This document shows, one piece after another, positions 36,237 through 45,142 of a DNA stretch of 64,000 nucleotides (positions are counted from its first letter, which is position 1; the number at the start of each line of letters is the position of its first letter). The translations under genes were made by a program, and so were the position numbers. The notes under the pieces were generated by a model that was not told where the DNA came from, did not search any database, and saw only the letters and a program-made list of their open reading frames with translations. Source of the DNA: UBA6059 sp964351595 (GTDB lineage Bacteria > Bacteroidota > Bacteroidia > Cytophagales > Cyclobacteriaceae); the NCBI GenBank assembly GCA_964351595.1, contig CAYGOT010000008.1:1-64000 (forward strand), written 5' to 3'.

Positions 36237-37604
36237 TTGGCTAAAACCAAAACCGTATTTATCTGTCAAAGCTGTGGCGCCAACTCCCCCAAGTGGCAGG
36301 GCAAATGCCCCTCATGTGGAGAATGGAACACCTATACTGAGGAACTGGCCAACGACACAAAGAAGGTCTGGAAAGGTAGCGCTCCTCCTCCGACCACTCC
36401 CAACAAGCCCGTACCTGTTCATGAAGTCAAAATTAAATCTCAGAAGCGGGTATCGCTCAATGATGGTGAGCTCGATCGTGTCTTAGGAGGTGGTTTGGTG
36501 CCCGGGTCATTGGTGCTGATCGGGGGCGAACCGGGCATTGGCAAATCTACCCTGATGCTACAGGTAGCGCTCAACCTACCGCAGCTCAAGGTGCTCTATG
36601 TCTCTGGTGAAGAGTCAGAAAGTCAGATCAAGCTTCGCGCTGAGCGCATTGGCATCAAGACAGAGACCTGCTACATCTTATCAGAAATCTCTTTAGAAGC
36701 AGTCTTCCACCAGATAGAAGCTTTACAGCCAGATATTCTGGTGATCGACTCCATCCAGACGCTCCGTACTGAGAGCATCGAGAGTATCGCAGGTAGTATT
36801 TCACAAGTGAGAGAATGTGCCAATGCCTTAATGCAGTTTGCCAAGTCCTCCGGTACTCCAATCTTTTTGATCGGTCATATCACCAAAGAAGGCTCTCTGG
36901 CCGGACCAAAAGTGCTGGAGCATATGGTGGATACAGTACTACAGTTTGAAGGAGACCGTCACCTGGTCTATCGCATATTACGCACCCACAAAAATCGGTT
37001 TGGATCTACTTCAGAACTAGGCATCTATGAGATGCGAGGCACGGGCCTCAGGCAGGTCACCAACCCCAGCGAAATTCTGATCAGTCAAAGGGAAGAAGAC
37101 CTCAGCGGTGTAGCCATTTCCTCTACTTTGGAGGGCAACCGACCGCTACTCATCGAAGTACAGGCGCTGGTGAGCCCGGCCACTTATGGCACCCCACAGC
37201 GCAGCTCGACAGGCTTTGACATCAAGCGCCTCAACATGCTCCTGGCAGTACTTGAAAAACGGGGCGGTATGCGCCTCAACACTCAGGATGTATTCATCAA
37301 TCTTGCCGGTGGCTTGCGAATCGATGATCCTGCCATCGATCTGGCTATTTGTGCAGCGATCATCTCTTCTTACCAGGAAATCCCCATTCCAGACAAGACT
37401 TGCTTTGCAGCAGAGGTCGGACTTGGAGGTGAGATCAGGGCCATTAACCGCCTGGAAAATAGAATCGCAGAAGCAGAAAAGCTCGGCTTCAACAAAATCA
37501 TCGTCTCAGGCTATAATGTCAAAGGACTTGACCTTAAGAAGTTTGAAATTGAGGTATTCGCTACTAATAAGCTTGGGGGAGTGTTTTCTGAGATTTTCGG
37601 GTAG
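36237..37604 (+). CDS. radA: DNA repair protein RadA
   Basis: A branch-migration ATPase that helps RecA process recombination intermediates. It has 455 residues. An N-terminal zinc finger (CQSCGANSPKWQGKCPSCGEW, as two CxxC pairs, Cys10-Cys30 region) is followed by a RecA-like ATPase with Walker A GGEPGIGKST, the RadA-specific KNRFGST motif near residue 250, and a C-terminal Lon-like domain. The start is TTG at 36237: the conserved MAKTK N-terminus begins there, while the nearest ATG (36227) is out of frame. It is separated from the upstream LytTR gene by a REP-like element. Confidence 0.94.
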   Translation: MAKTKTVFICQSCGANSPKWQGKCPSCGEWNTYTEELANDTKKVWKGSAPPPTTPNKPVPVHEVKIKSQKRVSLNDGELDRVLGGGLVPGSLVLIGGEPGIGKSTLMLQVALNLPQLKVLYVSGEESESQIKLRAERIGIKTETCYILSEISLEAVFHQIEALQPDILVIDSIQTLRTESIESIAGSISQVRECANALMQFAKSSGTPIFLIGHITKEGSLAGPKVLEHMVDTVLQFEGDRHLVYRILRTHKNRFGSTSELGIYEMRGTGLRQVTNPSEILISQREEDLSGVAISSTLEGNRPLLIEVQALVSPATYGTPQRSSTGFDIKRLNMLLAVLEKRGGMRLNTQDVFINLAGGLRIDDPAIDLAICAAIISSYQEIPIPDKTCFAAEVGLGGEIRAINRLENRIAEAEKLGFNKIIVSGYNVKGLDLKKFEIEVFATNKLGGVFSEIFG

Positions 37605-37624
37605 TCGCAATGGTTCTCATGGTT

Positions 37625-37921
37625 TTAGAGTAACCTATTCCAAGTCTTAGTATCTCTTGAAGTATGGAAAAAAGCCAAAATCAGAATTTCATTTTGGTTG
37701 ACTTCAAAATGTATCCCAAAAGGAAAGGTTGGGAGAAAAAATACTCTAATCTCTCTATATCTTATTTGAGTCTTTAATGGATTGCTGCGAATACTATCTA
37801 TAGCCTGACCAAACTCCTGCTCCAACCTGAGACCTAGACCCTGTTGTTGATCTTCATACCAAATAAAAGCCTCATGAATATCTTCCTCAGCTATTTGAGC
37901 TATTGAAAGCTCATATGTCAT
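37625..37921 (-). CDS. RelE/ParE-family toxin
   Basis: Encodes 98 residues from the ATG at 37921, which overlaps the antitoxin stop by 4 bp; a longer reading to 37954 lies inside the antitoxin gene and is unlikely. The pattern ...AEEDIHEAFIWYEDQQQGLG, then a long helix and F...IHFEVNQNEILILAFFHTSR, is that of the ParE/RelE fold with the terminal [AV]-x-x-H-x-x-R segment. Whether it targets gyrase or ribosomal mRNA cannot be told. It ends close to radA on the opposite strand. Confidence 0.85.
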   Translation of the reverse strand: MTYELSIAQIAEEDIHEAFIWYEDQQQGLGLRLEQEFGQAIDSIRSNPLKTQIRYREIRVFFLPTFPFGIHFEVNQNEILILAFFHTSRDTKTWNRLL

Positions 37922-38124
37922 TTCTTGAATACTTCCTTGCGTGCCTCTGACCATGGTCTGGCGACCATCTTACCCTCTTCAATTAGTGCCTTTCGTCGCA
38001 TAACTTCTTCTTTCTGCCAAGCAGGAATATCATCACTAGGCTCGATAGATACATAATCAAGAGTTTGAAGAAAGTTCTTCAAAGTGTCAAATTTAGCATC
38101 TTCAATATCGATTGTTAGTTTCAT
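37918..38124 (-). CDS. Antitoxin of the RelE/ParE-type pair
   Basis: Encodes 68 residues: MKLTIDIEDAKFDTLKNFLQ at the N-terminus, a middle WQKEEVMRRKALIEEGKM helix and a C-terminal basic RPWSEARKEVF. The size, charge and position directly before the toxin with a 4-bp overlap are those of small antitoxins that wrap RelE/ParE toxins (addiction-module type). No DNA-binding fold is certain, although the N-terminal beta strand plus helix resembles a short ribbon-helix unit. A promoter was not identified. Confidence 0.8.
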   Translation of the reverse strand: MKLTIDIEDAKFDTLKNFLQTLDYVSIEPSDDIPAWQKEEVMRRKALIEEGKMVARPWSEARKEVFKK

Positions 38125-38231
38125 AGGCTACTCACTATACCTGTTATTGAAAGTTAGAGTACTGCACGGCTTTATACAAATACTGCTTACTAATAAAGCT
38201 AATATGTGGTCTTCAATAACTGATTGATTTG

Positions 38232-39800
38232 TCAGTTTTTCTTCTTCCTCTTCTTCTGTTTCTTGGGTTTATAATTCTTGTTCTTACCTCGGTTGCCGCC
38301 TTCTTTGATTCGCTTTCGCTTCGGACGCTTCACTTTCTTTTGCTTGCTGGTAATGGTGTAGATACCATCACGGCCTTTGACTTTTGGTTTTGATACCCCC
38401 CGATTAGGATGGTATTTGTGCTTAGGTGCTTTGTAAGGTTTTTCCTTCGACTTAGCAGCTTTGACTCTGGCCGGTTTTTCCGATAGGCCTCTGTCTTCAC
38501 CTCTCTGCTCTCCAAAAATCAGGTTCACGCCGAACCTAAGGTTAAGTGCCTCAACGCTGGTGAGATTGTAGTTGCCAAAGACCTTGTCCGTACCCACATA
38601 AAACTGAGCAGGGCCCGCCTCCACTCTGGCGGCTAGCCCGAAGTTGAAGAACTGCTGCGGTAGCTTCGTGACGGTTCCCGATAGGGAGAAGGCGGAAGCA
38701 AAATCATGCACATAGCCGAGCGACAGCATGGTCCGCACCTTATCCAGCACAATAGTATTGCCCATGGTGGCATGAAATGCGCCCTCTTCCCAGAGTCGAT
38801 AGGAGCCGTTGACCAGCAGCGAGGTGTTCATAGCGGTGGTAAAGGGCTTGACTTCTTCAAAATCCACAAACTTGTCGAGTAGAGAGTCTTGCACCTCCTC
38901 GATCAGGTCATTGACAGTCTCGAATGATACGCCGCGATATTCCAGATTGACGTCTGTGATGCCATAGGTGGTGGTGTTAGACCGCCACCGGATCCCGCCT
39001 ATATCGCGAATGGCAGCATTGATGTTGAGCTTATCATCAGGTCGCCAGTCCACGCCCAGGTCCGCACCAAAGCCAAAGTTGCCATTGAGGAAGAAATAGC
39101 CGCCACTTGCTTCAAGGCCTGCTGTATGTATGCGAGCATTCTGGAGGCGGAAATTGAGCGTATAATTGTCAGGGTTAGTTTGGACGCTTCCCTCAAAATC
39201 TCCATCTGTACTCGCATTCATCAGCCCCTGGTAGATTTTGAATCTGCCGCCAACTCGCCACTGTTCATTGATCGGTTGCATATAGCCCAGACCATATTCC
39301 CGGTAGTATCGATTATCCGATTTCAGACCGCTCAGCGCTAAGGGCTCGCCCTGAACATAGGTATTGCCATACCAGGCGAACTCGACGATGCTTTTTGGTA
39401 AATTGATAGAGGAGAGGGCTTTTTCCTGGATGTATGCCGTGATACCGCTACCCTTCTTGGTATTTACCCCCAGGTAGGCGAGGGTAGCTTCACCGGTGGA
39501 GTAGATAAAGGTATCGTCATTCAGGTTACTGATCACCCGATCAATATTGAGCTCTCGCTCTCCATCTTCGTTGACGATAATCGCATCGTCATAGGATAGC
39601 TCATTGATGTAATTGAGCCTGACACCTGATAGGACAGGTACACCGACGAAGTATTTTCCGGTAGGCATCAGCGCCGGGTTCTCAAAGTTGGACTGTATCA
39701 ATCGATCGCCCAGATGGTAGAGGGATGCGCCCGTCTGTGCCAGAAGGGTAGCAGTCCCAAGGACATGCAGCAATAGTCCGATGGCGAGTACCCGCTTCAT
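38232..39800 (-). CDS. DUF5723 outer-membrane-type protein with strongly basic tail
   Basis: Encodes 522 residues with a signal peptide (to about LLAQ, residue 22). The DUF5723-like body (about 25-440) has alternating beta strands and the family's N-P-A-L-M segment, expected to form an outer-membrane barrel. The last 80 or so residues are extremely rich in Lys, Arg, Pro and Tyr (for example PYKAPKHKYHPNRG, KVKRPKRKRIKEGG, KPKKQKKRKKKN). The tail might bind polyanions or a partner (inference). It overlaps the upstream lipoprotein gene by 4 bp, so the two are co-translated. Confidence 0.85.
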   Translation of the reverse strand: MKRVLAIGLLLHVLGTATLLAQTGASLYHLGDRLIQSNFENPALMPTGKYFVGVPVLSGVRLNYINELSYDDAIIVNEDGERELNIDRVISNLNDDTFIYSTGEATLAYLGVNTKKGSGITAYIQEKALSSINLPKSIVEFAWYGNTYVQGEPLALSGLKSDNRYYREYGLGYMQPINEQWRVGGRFKIYQGLMNASTDGDFEGSVQTNPDNYTLNFRLQNARIHTAGLEASGGYFFLNGNFGFGADLGVDWRPDDKLNINAAIRDIGGIRWRSNTTTYGITDVNLEYRGVSFETVNDLIEEVQDSLLDKFVDFEEVKPFTTAMNTSLLVNGSYRLWEEGAFHATMGNTIVLDKVRTMLSLGYVHDFASAFSLSGTVTKLPQQFFNFGLAARVEAGPAQFYVGTDKVFGNYNLTSVEALNLRFGVNLIFGEQRGEDRGLSEKPARVKAAKSKEKPYKAPKHKYHPNRGVSKPKVKGRDGIYTITSKQKKVKRPKRKRIKEGGNRGKNKNYKPKKQKKRKKKN

Positions 39801-41443
39801 AGTTTGATCCTAAAACTGCCTCTGAGCGCAACTTGCAGCTCTATCGAACTGGTGGTGAAAATCGTGACATATTGCTGATTTGCTAATCCCGAGCTATTGA
39901 CGTTGATCGTGATATAGATCTTGATACCCGTCTGCAATGCTGCGATCGTCTCAGCACCAAGACCCACTTCCGAGATGGCTGTGGTAGCCCCGCCGATCAA
40001 GCCGACAGCACCAAACCTTGGTGCCTCAGCGAATGCTACATCTGTTTGTCGCTGAACCACGACACTGTCGCTATTGAGTATCTCAATGTCAAAACTGGCC
40101 CCCACCGGCAAAGCATTGACTGTAAAAAACCTCAGATATAGAGAATCCGCCTCATCAAAATCGAGGCTGTCGAGTTTGTAGTCAATCGTTTTGGTAAGCT
40201 CCCGTACCCGAATGTCCATAGGAATGTTCAGCTCGAAGTAGGCGTTTATCTTGCTGCTTTCTCTATAGAAATTGATCTGAGTAGTGTCAAACGGATTAGA
40301 AACGGCACTCAGGTTAAGGTTGAATTGTTTGGGTGTGGCATTCACCATTTCTGAGATATTGGAGTTGCTGGGGCGAATGAGAACCTCAGAAACCGCAACC
40401 TCCCCGAGGGGCTCCAATGGCGCAGGGTCAACCAGCTGAAAGTCATCACTCACCTCTCCTGTGAGAGGAATCGAGTCTCCGTCCAGCGTCATTACAGACA
40501 TTTGCGATAGATCGAGACCTATCGGAATACCATAGCCATTTTCAAAGCCAAACTTGATTTGTGCGTTTTCAAATTCGAAACCCTGACTTCCCAGTTCTTC
40601 GAAAAAATTGAACTCCACCATGGTATTCTCGATGGATACCTCCTTACGACCAAACTTGCCATAGAGCAGGTCAAACTCAGGATTGCGGAAGGTGAGGCTA
40701 AAGTTGACAAAATCGCTTGGATCAGCTGTCTGGCCCGGCTGGAGTATGAGGGTACCGTCAAACAGCACATTGAAGACATTCCCTGTTGTCCCTCGATTGA
40801 GTATGGTTTTGAGCCCAACTAGTTCTCGGGTGCTTCGTGCCACAATGGGTAGAATGTTGCTAAATCTGATTCGGCTATCAAAAACAACGGGTTGATTGCT
40901 GGCAACATTTCTGGTTTCCTCAACGGTGATGCGATAGGCCAAATCCGACCTGAATCGAGAACTCAGTTCCAGCACAAACGATCCGCCACTAAAAAAGATG
41001 GAGTCGATCTCCTCCCCCTCTACAGCATTGAACTCAAATGTGAATGACCGGGAAAATGGCACCTCCATCTCTGAGTTGGTGTTATTGATCACATCCAGCT
41101 CGGGGTTGATCGTAGTTTCGTTCGAGACAGTGCCCACATCGATGAAGTCAGCACTTGTGGTGAACTCAGTAGTATCTCTATAAATGAAAACCAGCGACCG
41201 GTCAGGCTGCTCTTCCAGTATCACCTCTGTATCATCAAGGTCTTCCACTATATCAGCAAAAGAGTAGTTGACGTACCCGAGAGGGACAGCCAGTTCGGGC
41301 GTGTATTCCTGAATCTTGATTCCATCAAATTCTAGCTCATCTACATTGCAGGAAGGTAGAAAAAGTAAGGTGGCGGATAGCAGTCCTAGCATTCGGCGCC
41401 AGGTCCGGAGTTTCTTCCCAATATGTGCCTTGGATCTATTCAT
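39797..41443 (-). CDS. Large lipoprotein, function unknown
   Basis: Encodes 548 residues. The N-terminus has basic residues, a hydrophobic stretch (MLGLLSATLLFLPSC) and a lipobox cysteine near residue 32, so it is a predicted lipoprotein. The rest is beta-rich and acidic, with the start of the mature protein ELEFDGIKIQEYTPELAVPL typical of Cytophagales surface or periplasmic proteins of unknown family. It lies between the ACC-deaminase-family gene (8-bp overlap upstream) and the DUF5723 barrel gene (4-bp overlap downstream). Coupling to the barrel gene suggests a partner for an outer-membrane structure (inference). Confidence 0.82.
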   Translation of the reverse strand: MNRSKAHIGKKLRTWRRMLGLLSATLLFLPSCNVDELEFDGIKIQEYTPELAVPLGYVNYSFADIVEDLDDTEVILEEQPDRSLVFIYRDTTEFTTSADFIDVGTVSNETTINPELDVINNTNSEMEVPFSRSFTFEFNAVEGEEIDSIFFSGGSFVLELSSRFRSDLAYRITVEETRNVASNQPVVFDSRIRFSNILPIVARSTRELVGLKTILNRGTTGNVFNVLFDGTLILQPGQTADPSDFVNFSLTFRNPEFDLLYGKFGRKEVSIENTMVEFNFFEELGSQGFEFENAQIKFGFENGYGIPIGLDLSQMSVMTLDGDSIPLTGEVSDDFQLVDPAPLEPLGEVAVSEVLIRPSNSNISEMVNATPKQFNLNLSAVSNPFDTTQINFYRESSKINAYFELNIPMDIRVRELTKTIDYKLDSLDFDEADSLYLRFFTVNALPVGASFDIEILNSDSVVVQRQTDVAFAEAPRFGAVGLIGGATTAISEVGLGAETIAALQTGIKIYITINVNSSGLANQQYVTIFTTSSIELQVALRGSFRIKL

Positions 41444-42350
41444 GGATCAAGTTTCCATGCATTTGATTAAAACCCTTGATCCCCTGAAGCCCTCCGGTAT
41501 GCACCACCAGTAGATTGCTTCCTACCGGAAAATACCCCGTGTTGATCAAGTCAAAAAGTCCGTACATCATCTTACCAGTATAGATAGGGTCTAATGCGAT
41601 CCCCACATTAAGCCTAAATTCATTAATAAATGTAACCAGCTCATTGGTGAATTTGGCATACCCTCCAAAATGATAATCCTTGATCAGTTGATACGACTCC
41701 TCACTATAGTGCTCAGAAAGTTGATCGTCCAGTTCATTGAAGTTCTTGATCACGGGAAAGCCCAATACTTTCATCTGAGTAGTACTTGCAGCCGCCAGCA
41801 TTCCTAAAAAGGTGGTACCCGTTCCGATAGGCACTACTACATGATCAAATGCCTGGTCTAATGAAGTAATGATTTCCTCACACCCCTGTTGTCCGAGATT
41901 GTTGGCACCCCCCTCCGATATGACAAAGCAGTCACCAAACTTTTGCGATAGCATATGCAAGAAGTCTGTCTCCCCTTTGAGGCGATACTCCTCTCTGGAA
42001 ACAAAGTGTAACCTCATGCCGTGCGCCGCTGCAAGCGACAAAGTAGAGTTGGTGGCATACGCTTCCTCTCCTCTGATAATGCCAATAGAACTAAACCCGG
42101 CTAATGATGCACAGACTGCTGTCGCGACGATATGGTTGGAAAAAGCTCCCCCGAAAGTCAGCACAGTATGGTGGTCTTGCGCTTGGGCTGCTCGCAAATT
42201 GTATTTCAGTTTTCGCCATTTATTACCCGAGATGTGAGGGTGGATCAGGTCGTCGCGTTTGATCATCAGGTTCACCCTGTGCTTCTCCAACAGTGGATGA
42301 TTCACTATTTCCACCGGACTATTCTCTTGAATGTGCGAACTTTGCAGCAT
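41436..42350 (-). CDS. ACC deaminase / D-cysteine desulfhydrase family PLP enzyme
   Basis: A fold-type II PLP enzyme of 304 residues. The cofactor Lys is in HISGNKWRKLKY (Lys44), followed by LTFGGAFSNHIVATA. The family includes 1-aminocyclopropane-1-carboxylate deaminases and D-cysteine desulfhydrases, and motifs do not separate them. It is first in a leftward operon with the lipoprotein and DUF5723 genes. Its ATG (42350) overlaps the divergent pseudouridine-synthase ATG at CATG. A TAGTTTTG -7 element lies 7 nt upstream, inside the coding start of the other gene. Confidence 0.9.
   Translation of the reverse strand: MLQSSHIQENSPVEIVNHPLLEKHRVNLMIKRDDLIHPHISGNKWRKLKYNLRAAQAQDHHTVLTFGGAFSNHIVATAVCASLAGFSSIGIIRGEEAYATNSTLSLAAAHGMRLHFVSREEYRLKGETDFLHMLSQKFGDCFVISEGGANNLGQQGCEEIITSLDQAFDHVVVPIGTGTTFLGMLAAASTTQMKVLGFPVIKNFNELDDQLSEHYSEESYQLIKDYHFGGYAKFTNELVTFINEFRLNVGIALDPIYTGKMMYGLFDLINTGYFPVGSNLLVVHTGGLQGIKGFNQMHGNLIHE
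42337..42344 (+). promoter_or_regulatory. Possible -7 element of the pseudouridine synthase gene
   Basis: GAACTTTG matches the TAnnTTTG consensus at all but the first position and lies 4 nt before the ATG at 42349, inside the coding sequence of the divergent gene. Weak support on its own. Confidence 0.3.
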
Positions 42351-43386
42351 GGCCGCACAAAACTACGACAATTACCAGGAGGAAGATGAGGAGCTATATG
42401 AGCATCATCGTATCGTCGTGGATCCCAATCAGGAGCTACTTCGCATCGACAAATTTCTCATGGATCGGCTGCCCAATGTGACGCGCAACAGGCTGCAAGA
42501 GGCGATCAAGTCCGGTTTCGTCAAGGTCAATGATCAAAATGTAAAGCCTAATCACAGGATTCATCCTGCAGATGTGATCACCATAGCGCTACCAGAGCCC
42601 CCTCGTGATACGGAGGTCATACCCGAAAATATACCGCTCAATATCGTATTCGAAGATGATCATGTCCTCGTCGTAAACAAGGCCGCCGGGATGGTCGTGC
42701 ACCCGGCTTATCAGAATTGGTCAGGGACTTTAGTCAATGCATTGACCTGGCATTTTCAGAACCTGCCGACTATGCCCAACAATGACGGCCGGCCCGGGCT
42801 GGTACATCGCATAGACAAGGACACCTCAGGCTTGCTCGTGATTGCTAAGACCGAAAAGGCTATGACCCACTTAGCGAAGCAGTTTTTTGATCATAGCATT
42901 GAACGAACGTACTATGCGCTGGCATGGGGAGAGCCTGACCCTGAGAAGGGTACGATTGATGTCAACCTGGGCAGGAGTCTCAAAGACCGCCGGATCACAG
43001 CGCCATTTCCAGATGGTGACTATGGTCGGACGGCCATCACGCATTATGAGATCATCAAGCCGCTTCGGTATGTAAGCCTGGTCAAATGCAATCTGGAAAC
43101 GGGTCGAACCCACCAGATCAGAGCTCACATGAAGTACATTGGCCATCCGCTGTTCAATGATGCCACCTATGACGGCAATCGCATTCACAAAGGCACCACT
43201 TTCACGAAGTACAAGCAGTTCGTCGACAACTGCTTTAAGCTGCTGCCTCGCCAAGCGCTTCATGCCAAGTCGCTAGGCTTTGTACACCCGGCTACAGGTA
43301 AGGAGGTTCACTTCGAGTGTGACCTACCGGAAGATATGAGCACCGTGATTGACAAGTGGGAGAAATATGTGAATACAGTCGACTAG
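42349..43386 (+). CDS. rluD: RluA-family pseudouridine synthase (RluD-like)
   Basis: Encodes 345 residues from the ATG at 42349, converting specific uridines of 23S rRNA to pseudouridine. An S4 RNA-binding domain (about 25-75: RIDKFLMDRLPNVTRNRLQE) precedes the catalytic domain with GLVHRIDKDTSGLLV (catalytic Asp) and RTHQIRAHM. The RluD identity is inferred from the length and S4 domain, as in Bacteroidetes RluD. The start overlaps the divergent PLP-enzyme start by 2 bp. A tolerable but longer reading from 42331 would put the start inside the other gene's coding region. Confidence 0.88.
   Translation: MAAQNYDNYQEEDEELYEHHRIVVDPNQELLRIDKFLMDRLPNVTRNRLQEAIKSGFVKVNDQNVKPNHRIHPADVITIALPEPPRDTEVIPENIPLNIVFEDDHVLVVNKAAGMVVHPAYQNWSGTLVNALTWHFQNLPTMPNNDGRPGLVHRIDKDTSGLLVIAKTEKAMTHLAKQFFDHSIERTYYALAWGEPDPEKGTIDVNLGRSLKDRRITAPFPDGDYGRTAITHYEIIKPLRYVSLVKCNLETGRTHQIRAHMKYIGHPLFNDATYDGNRIHKGTTFTKYKQFVDNCFKLLPRQALHAKSLGFVHPATGKEVHFECDLPEDMSTVIDKWEKYVNTVD
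42358..42365 (-). promoter_or_regulatory. Candidate -7 element for the PLP enzyme gene
   Basis: The minus strand reads TAGTTTTG, an exact TAnnTTTG match, 7 nt before the ATG at 42350. It lies inside the first codons of the divergent pseudouridine synthase gene. Confidence 0.5.
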
Positions 43387-43448
43387 ATAAGTCCAGCATT
43401 CTTTAAAACCACTTTCACATTAAATAAATATCAGGTTAACTTTAATAT

Positions 43449-43694
43449 GTGAAAAGAGAAAAGCTTCTCAAGAAAATACTTGCAGGAATAAACAATGTCT
43501 CTTTCAAAGACTTAGTAAGGTTGGTTGAAGGTTACGGATTCGTACTAGAAAGAGTGAATGGAAGTCATCATATTTTTTCCAATCCAGATATTCATGAGAT
43601 CATTAACCTCCAAAATGTGAAAGGTCAAGCCAAGCCTTATCAGGTAAAACAGTTCTTGGCGTTATTGGAAAAATATAATCTTAGACTCAAATGA
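43449..43694 (+). CDS. hicA: HicA-family mRNA interferase toxin
   Basis: An 81-residue HicA-type toxin, expected to cleave mRNA on ribosomes. The catalytic His lies in NGSHHIFSNP (about residues 37-46), and VSFKDLVRLVEGYGFVLER is the conserved N-terminal part. The start is GTG at 43449; the preceding ATG at 43447 is followed at once by TGA, so it cannot serve. A TAACTTTA element, one base from the -7 consensus, lies just upstream. The hicB gene overlaps its end by 4 bp (ATGA). Toxin first is the usual order for HicAB. Confidence 0.88.
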   Translation: MKREKLLKKILAGINNVSFKDLVRLVEGYGFVLERVNGSHHIFSNPDIHEIINLQNVKGQAKPYQVKQFLALLEKYNLRLK

Positions 43695-43906
43695 AAGACT
43701 ATCATATCAACATTTTTTATAGCGAAGAGGATCAGGGCTATATAGCTGATATACCTGATTTGAAGCACTGCTCTGCTTTCGGAACATCGGCAGAGGCAGC
43801 TCTTAAAGAAGTTCTAATAGCAAAAGAGGCTTGGTTAGAGGTAGCTCGAAACAGGAATGAGCAGCAGCCAGAAGCAATCTATCGACCTATGATTTACCAG
43901 GTTTAG
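43691..43906 (+). CDS. hicB: HicB-family antitoxin
   Basis: A 71-residue protein with the HicB-like partial RNase H fold: YHINIFYSEEDQGYIADIPDL, CSAFGTSAEAALKEV and LIAKEAWLEVARN. It neutralises HicA. There is no C-terminal ribbon-helix-helix or HTH extension, so DNA-binding autoregulation may be absent or need HicA (inference). The start overlaps hicA by 4 bp. It ends 15 bp before the convergent pheA. Confidence 0.85.
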   Translation: MKDYHINIFYSEEDQGYIADIPDLKHCSAFGTSAEAALKEVLIAKEAWLEVARNRNEQQPEAIYRPMIYQV

Positions 43907-43921
43907 GTACATGCAGCTACT

Positions 43922-44986
43922 TCAAACCAACTTCACATAGCTCCCCAACCACTTAATGTTGTGCCAGTAGTTTTTCACCACCTTCTGCACATTCTTGTCA
44001 TTGAAGTGTCCTTCAAAATCAATAAAGAAAATATACTTGAACTTACTGCCTTCCTTCGCAGGCCGACTTTCTACTTTGCTCAAGTTGATCTTGGCATTGT
44101 GAAACTCCTGTAGGAAGTTGGCCAGAGCTCCCGGCTCGTCCGGGAGTCGGGCAATGATGGACGTCTTATCCTCTCCACTCGGCTCGTTGTAGAAGCTTTT
44201 GCCAAGAATAACGAATCGCGTGAAGTTCTCTCCAGAGTCCTCAATGTTCTCAAAAAGGATCGGCAATTTATATTCTCTGGCCGCTATGTGCGCACATATC
44301 GCTGCTGCACCTTCTTCCTCCTTCGCCATTTTCACAGCCGTGCTGGTTGAGTTTACAGGTACGAGCTCGACGGACTTGTCAAAGTGATCTGCTATAAACG
44401 AGCGACACTGCCTGAAGGCTATGTCTTTGGAATACACCTTCTTGATTTTATTGAGATCTTCTTCCTCCGTGGCGAATGCAAAATGAATCGCCATTGGCAA
44501 TTCTGCAACGATATTCAGATCGTATTGACCCATCAGGTCAATGGTCTCCTGCACAACACCCTCCTGATTATTCTCGATAGGGATCACTCCAAATCGGGCC
44601 CTATCGGTCTTCACCGCTTCAAAAACAGCTTTGATCGAGTTGAGTGCTGAGTAAGTGCTCATAGCACCATAGCGACTTTCTGCAGCCTGATGAGTAAAAC
44701 TGCCTTCAGGTCCCAGATATGCTATTCGCTCAGGCAGCTCAATATTTCTTGCTACCGCAAATATCTCAAGGAATATTGCCTCTATAGCCGCTTTGTTAAG
44801 TCGACCCTCATTAAGCTTCACCAACCTATCCACAATGGCCTTCTCACGCTCCGGACGATATACAGTGGTGTTAGTTTTGCGCTTCAGCTCACCTACCTGA
44901 TTGACCACCTCCATCCTCTCGTTGAGGAGCTGCAAAATCTTGGCATCCAGGTCATCTATTTTCTTTCTTAGGTCGTTTAGACTCAT
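43922..44986 (-). CDS. pheA: Chorismate mutase / prephenate dehydratase (P-protein)
   Basis: A bifunctional enzyme of phenylalanine synthesis, 354 residues. An N-terminal chorismate mutase (about 1-85, with LRKKIDDLDAKILQLL and ERMEVVNQVGELKRK) is followed by prephenate dehydratase (about 92-270, starting IAYLGPEGSFTHQAA, with the TSTAVKMA and ENFTRFVILG signatures), then an ACT regulatory domain (about 280-354) with INLSKVESRPAKEGS, the ESRP motif that binds phenylalanine. It is therefore likely feedback-inhibited by Phe. Divergent from the S41 protease lipoprotein gene, it is probably transcribed alone. Confidence 0.95.
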   Translation of the reverse strand: MSLNDLRKKIDDLDAKILQLLNERMEVVNQVGELKRKTNTTVYRPEREKAIVDRLVKLNEGRLNKAAIEAIFLEIFAVARNIELPERIAYLGPEGSFTHQAAESRYGAMSTYSALNSIKAVFEAVKTDRARFGVIPIENNQEGVVQETIDLMGQYDLNIVAELPMAIHFAFATEEEDLNKIKKVYSKDIAFRQCRSFIADHFDKSVELVPVNSTSTAVKMAKEEEGAAAICAHIAAREYKLPILFENIEDSGENFTRFVILGKSFYNEPSGEDKTSIIARLPDEPGALANFLQEFHNAKINLSKVESRPAKEGSKFKYIFFIDFEGHFNDKNVQKVVKNYWHNIKWLGSYVKLV

Positions 44987-45103
44987 ATCAACAATGTTCG
45001 GTTTTCTAAATTGGCGGGCTATTGCTGTTCGGCAAATATTAAAAATGATCCGAACTATTTATTTAACAAGGGTGTCTAATAATTCCAAAGTGCAAAGGAT
45101 CGT

Positions 45104-45111
45104 TATATTTG
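45104..45111 (+). promoter_or_regulatory. Candidate -7 element of the S41 protease gene
   Basis: TATATTTG is an exact TAnnTTTG match, 31 nt before the ATG at 45143. Confidence 0.5.
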
Positions 45112-45142
45112 CACACCTTTGATAAGAAAAGTGAAAATAAAG

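Noticed and set aside
36032..36244. Open frame of about 70 codons between the LytTR gene and radA
   Set aside because: It runs through the REP-like palindrome, has repetitive basic composition and no similarity to any family I know.
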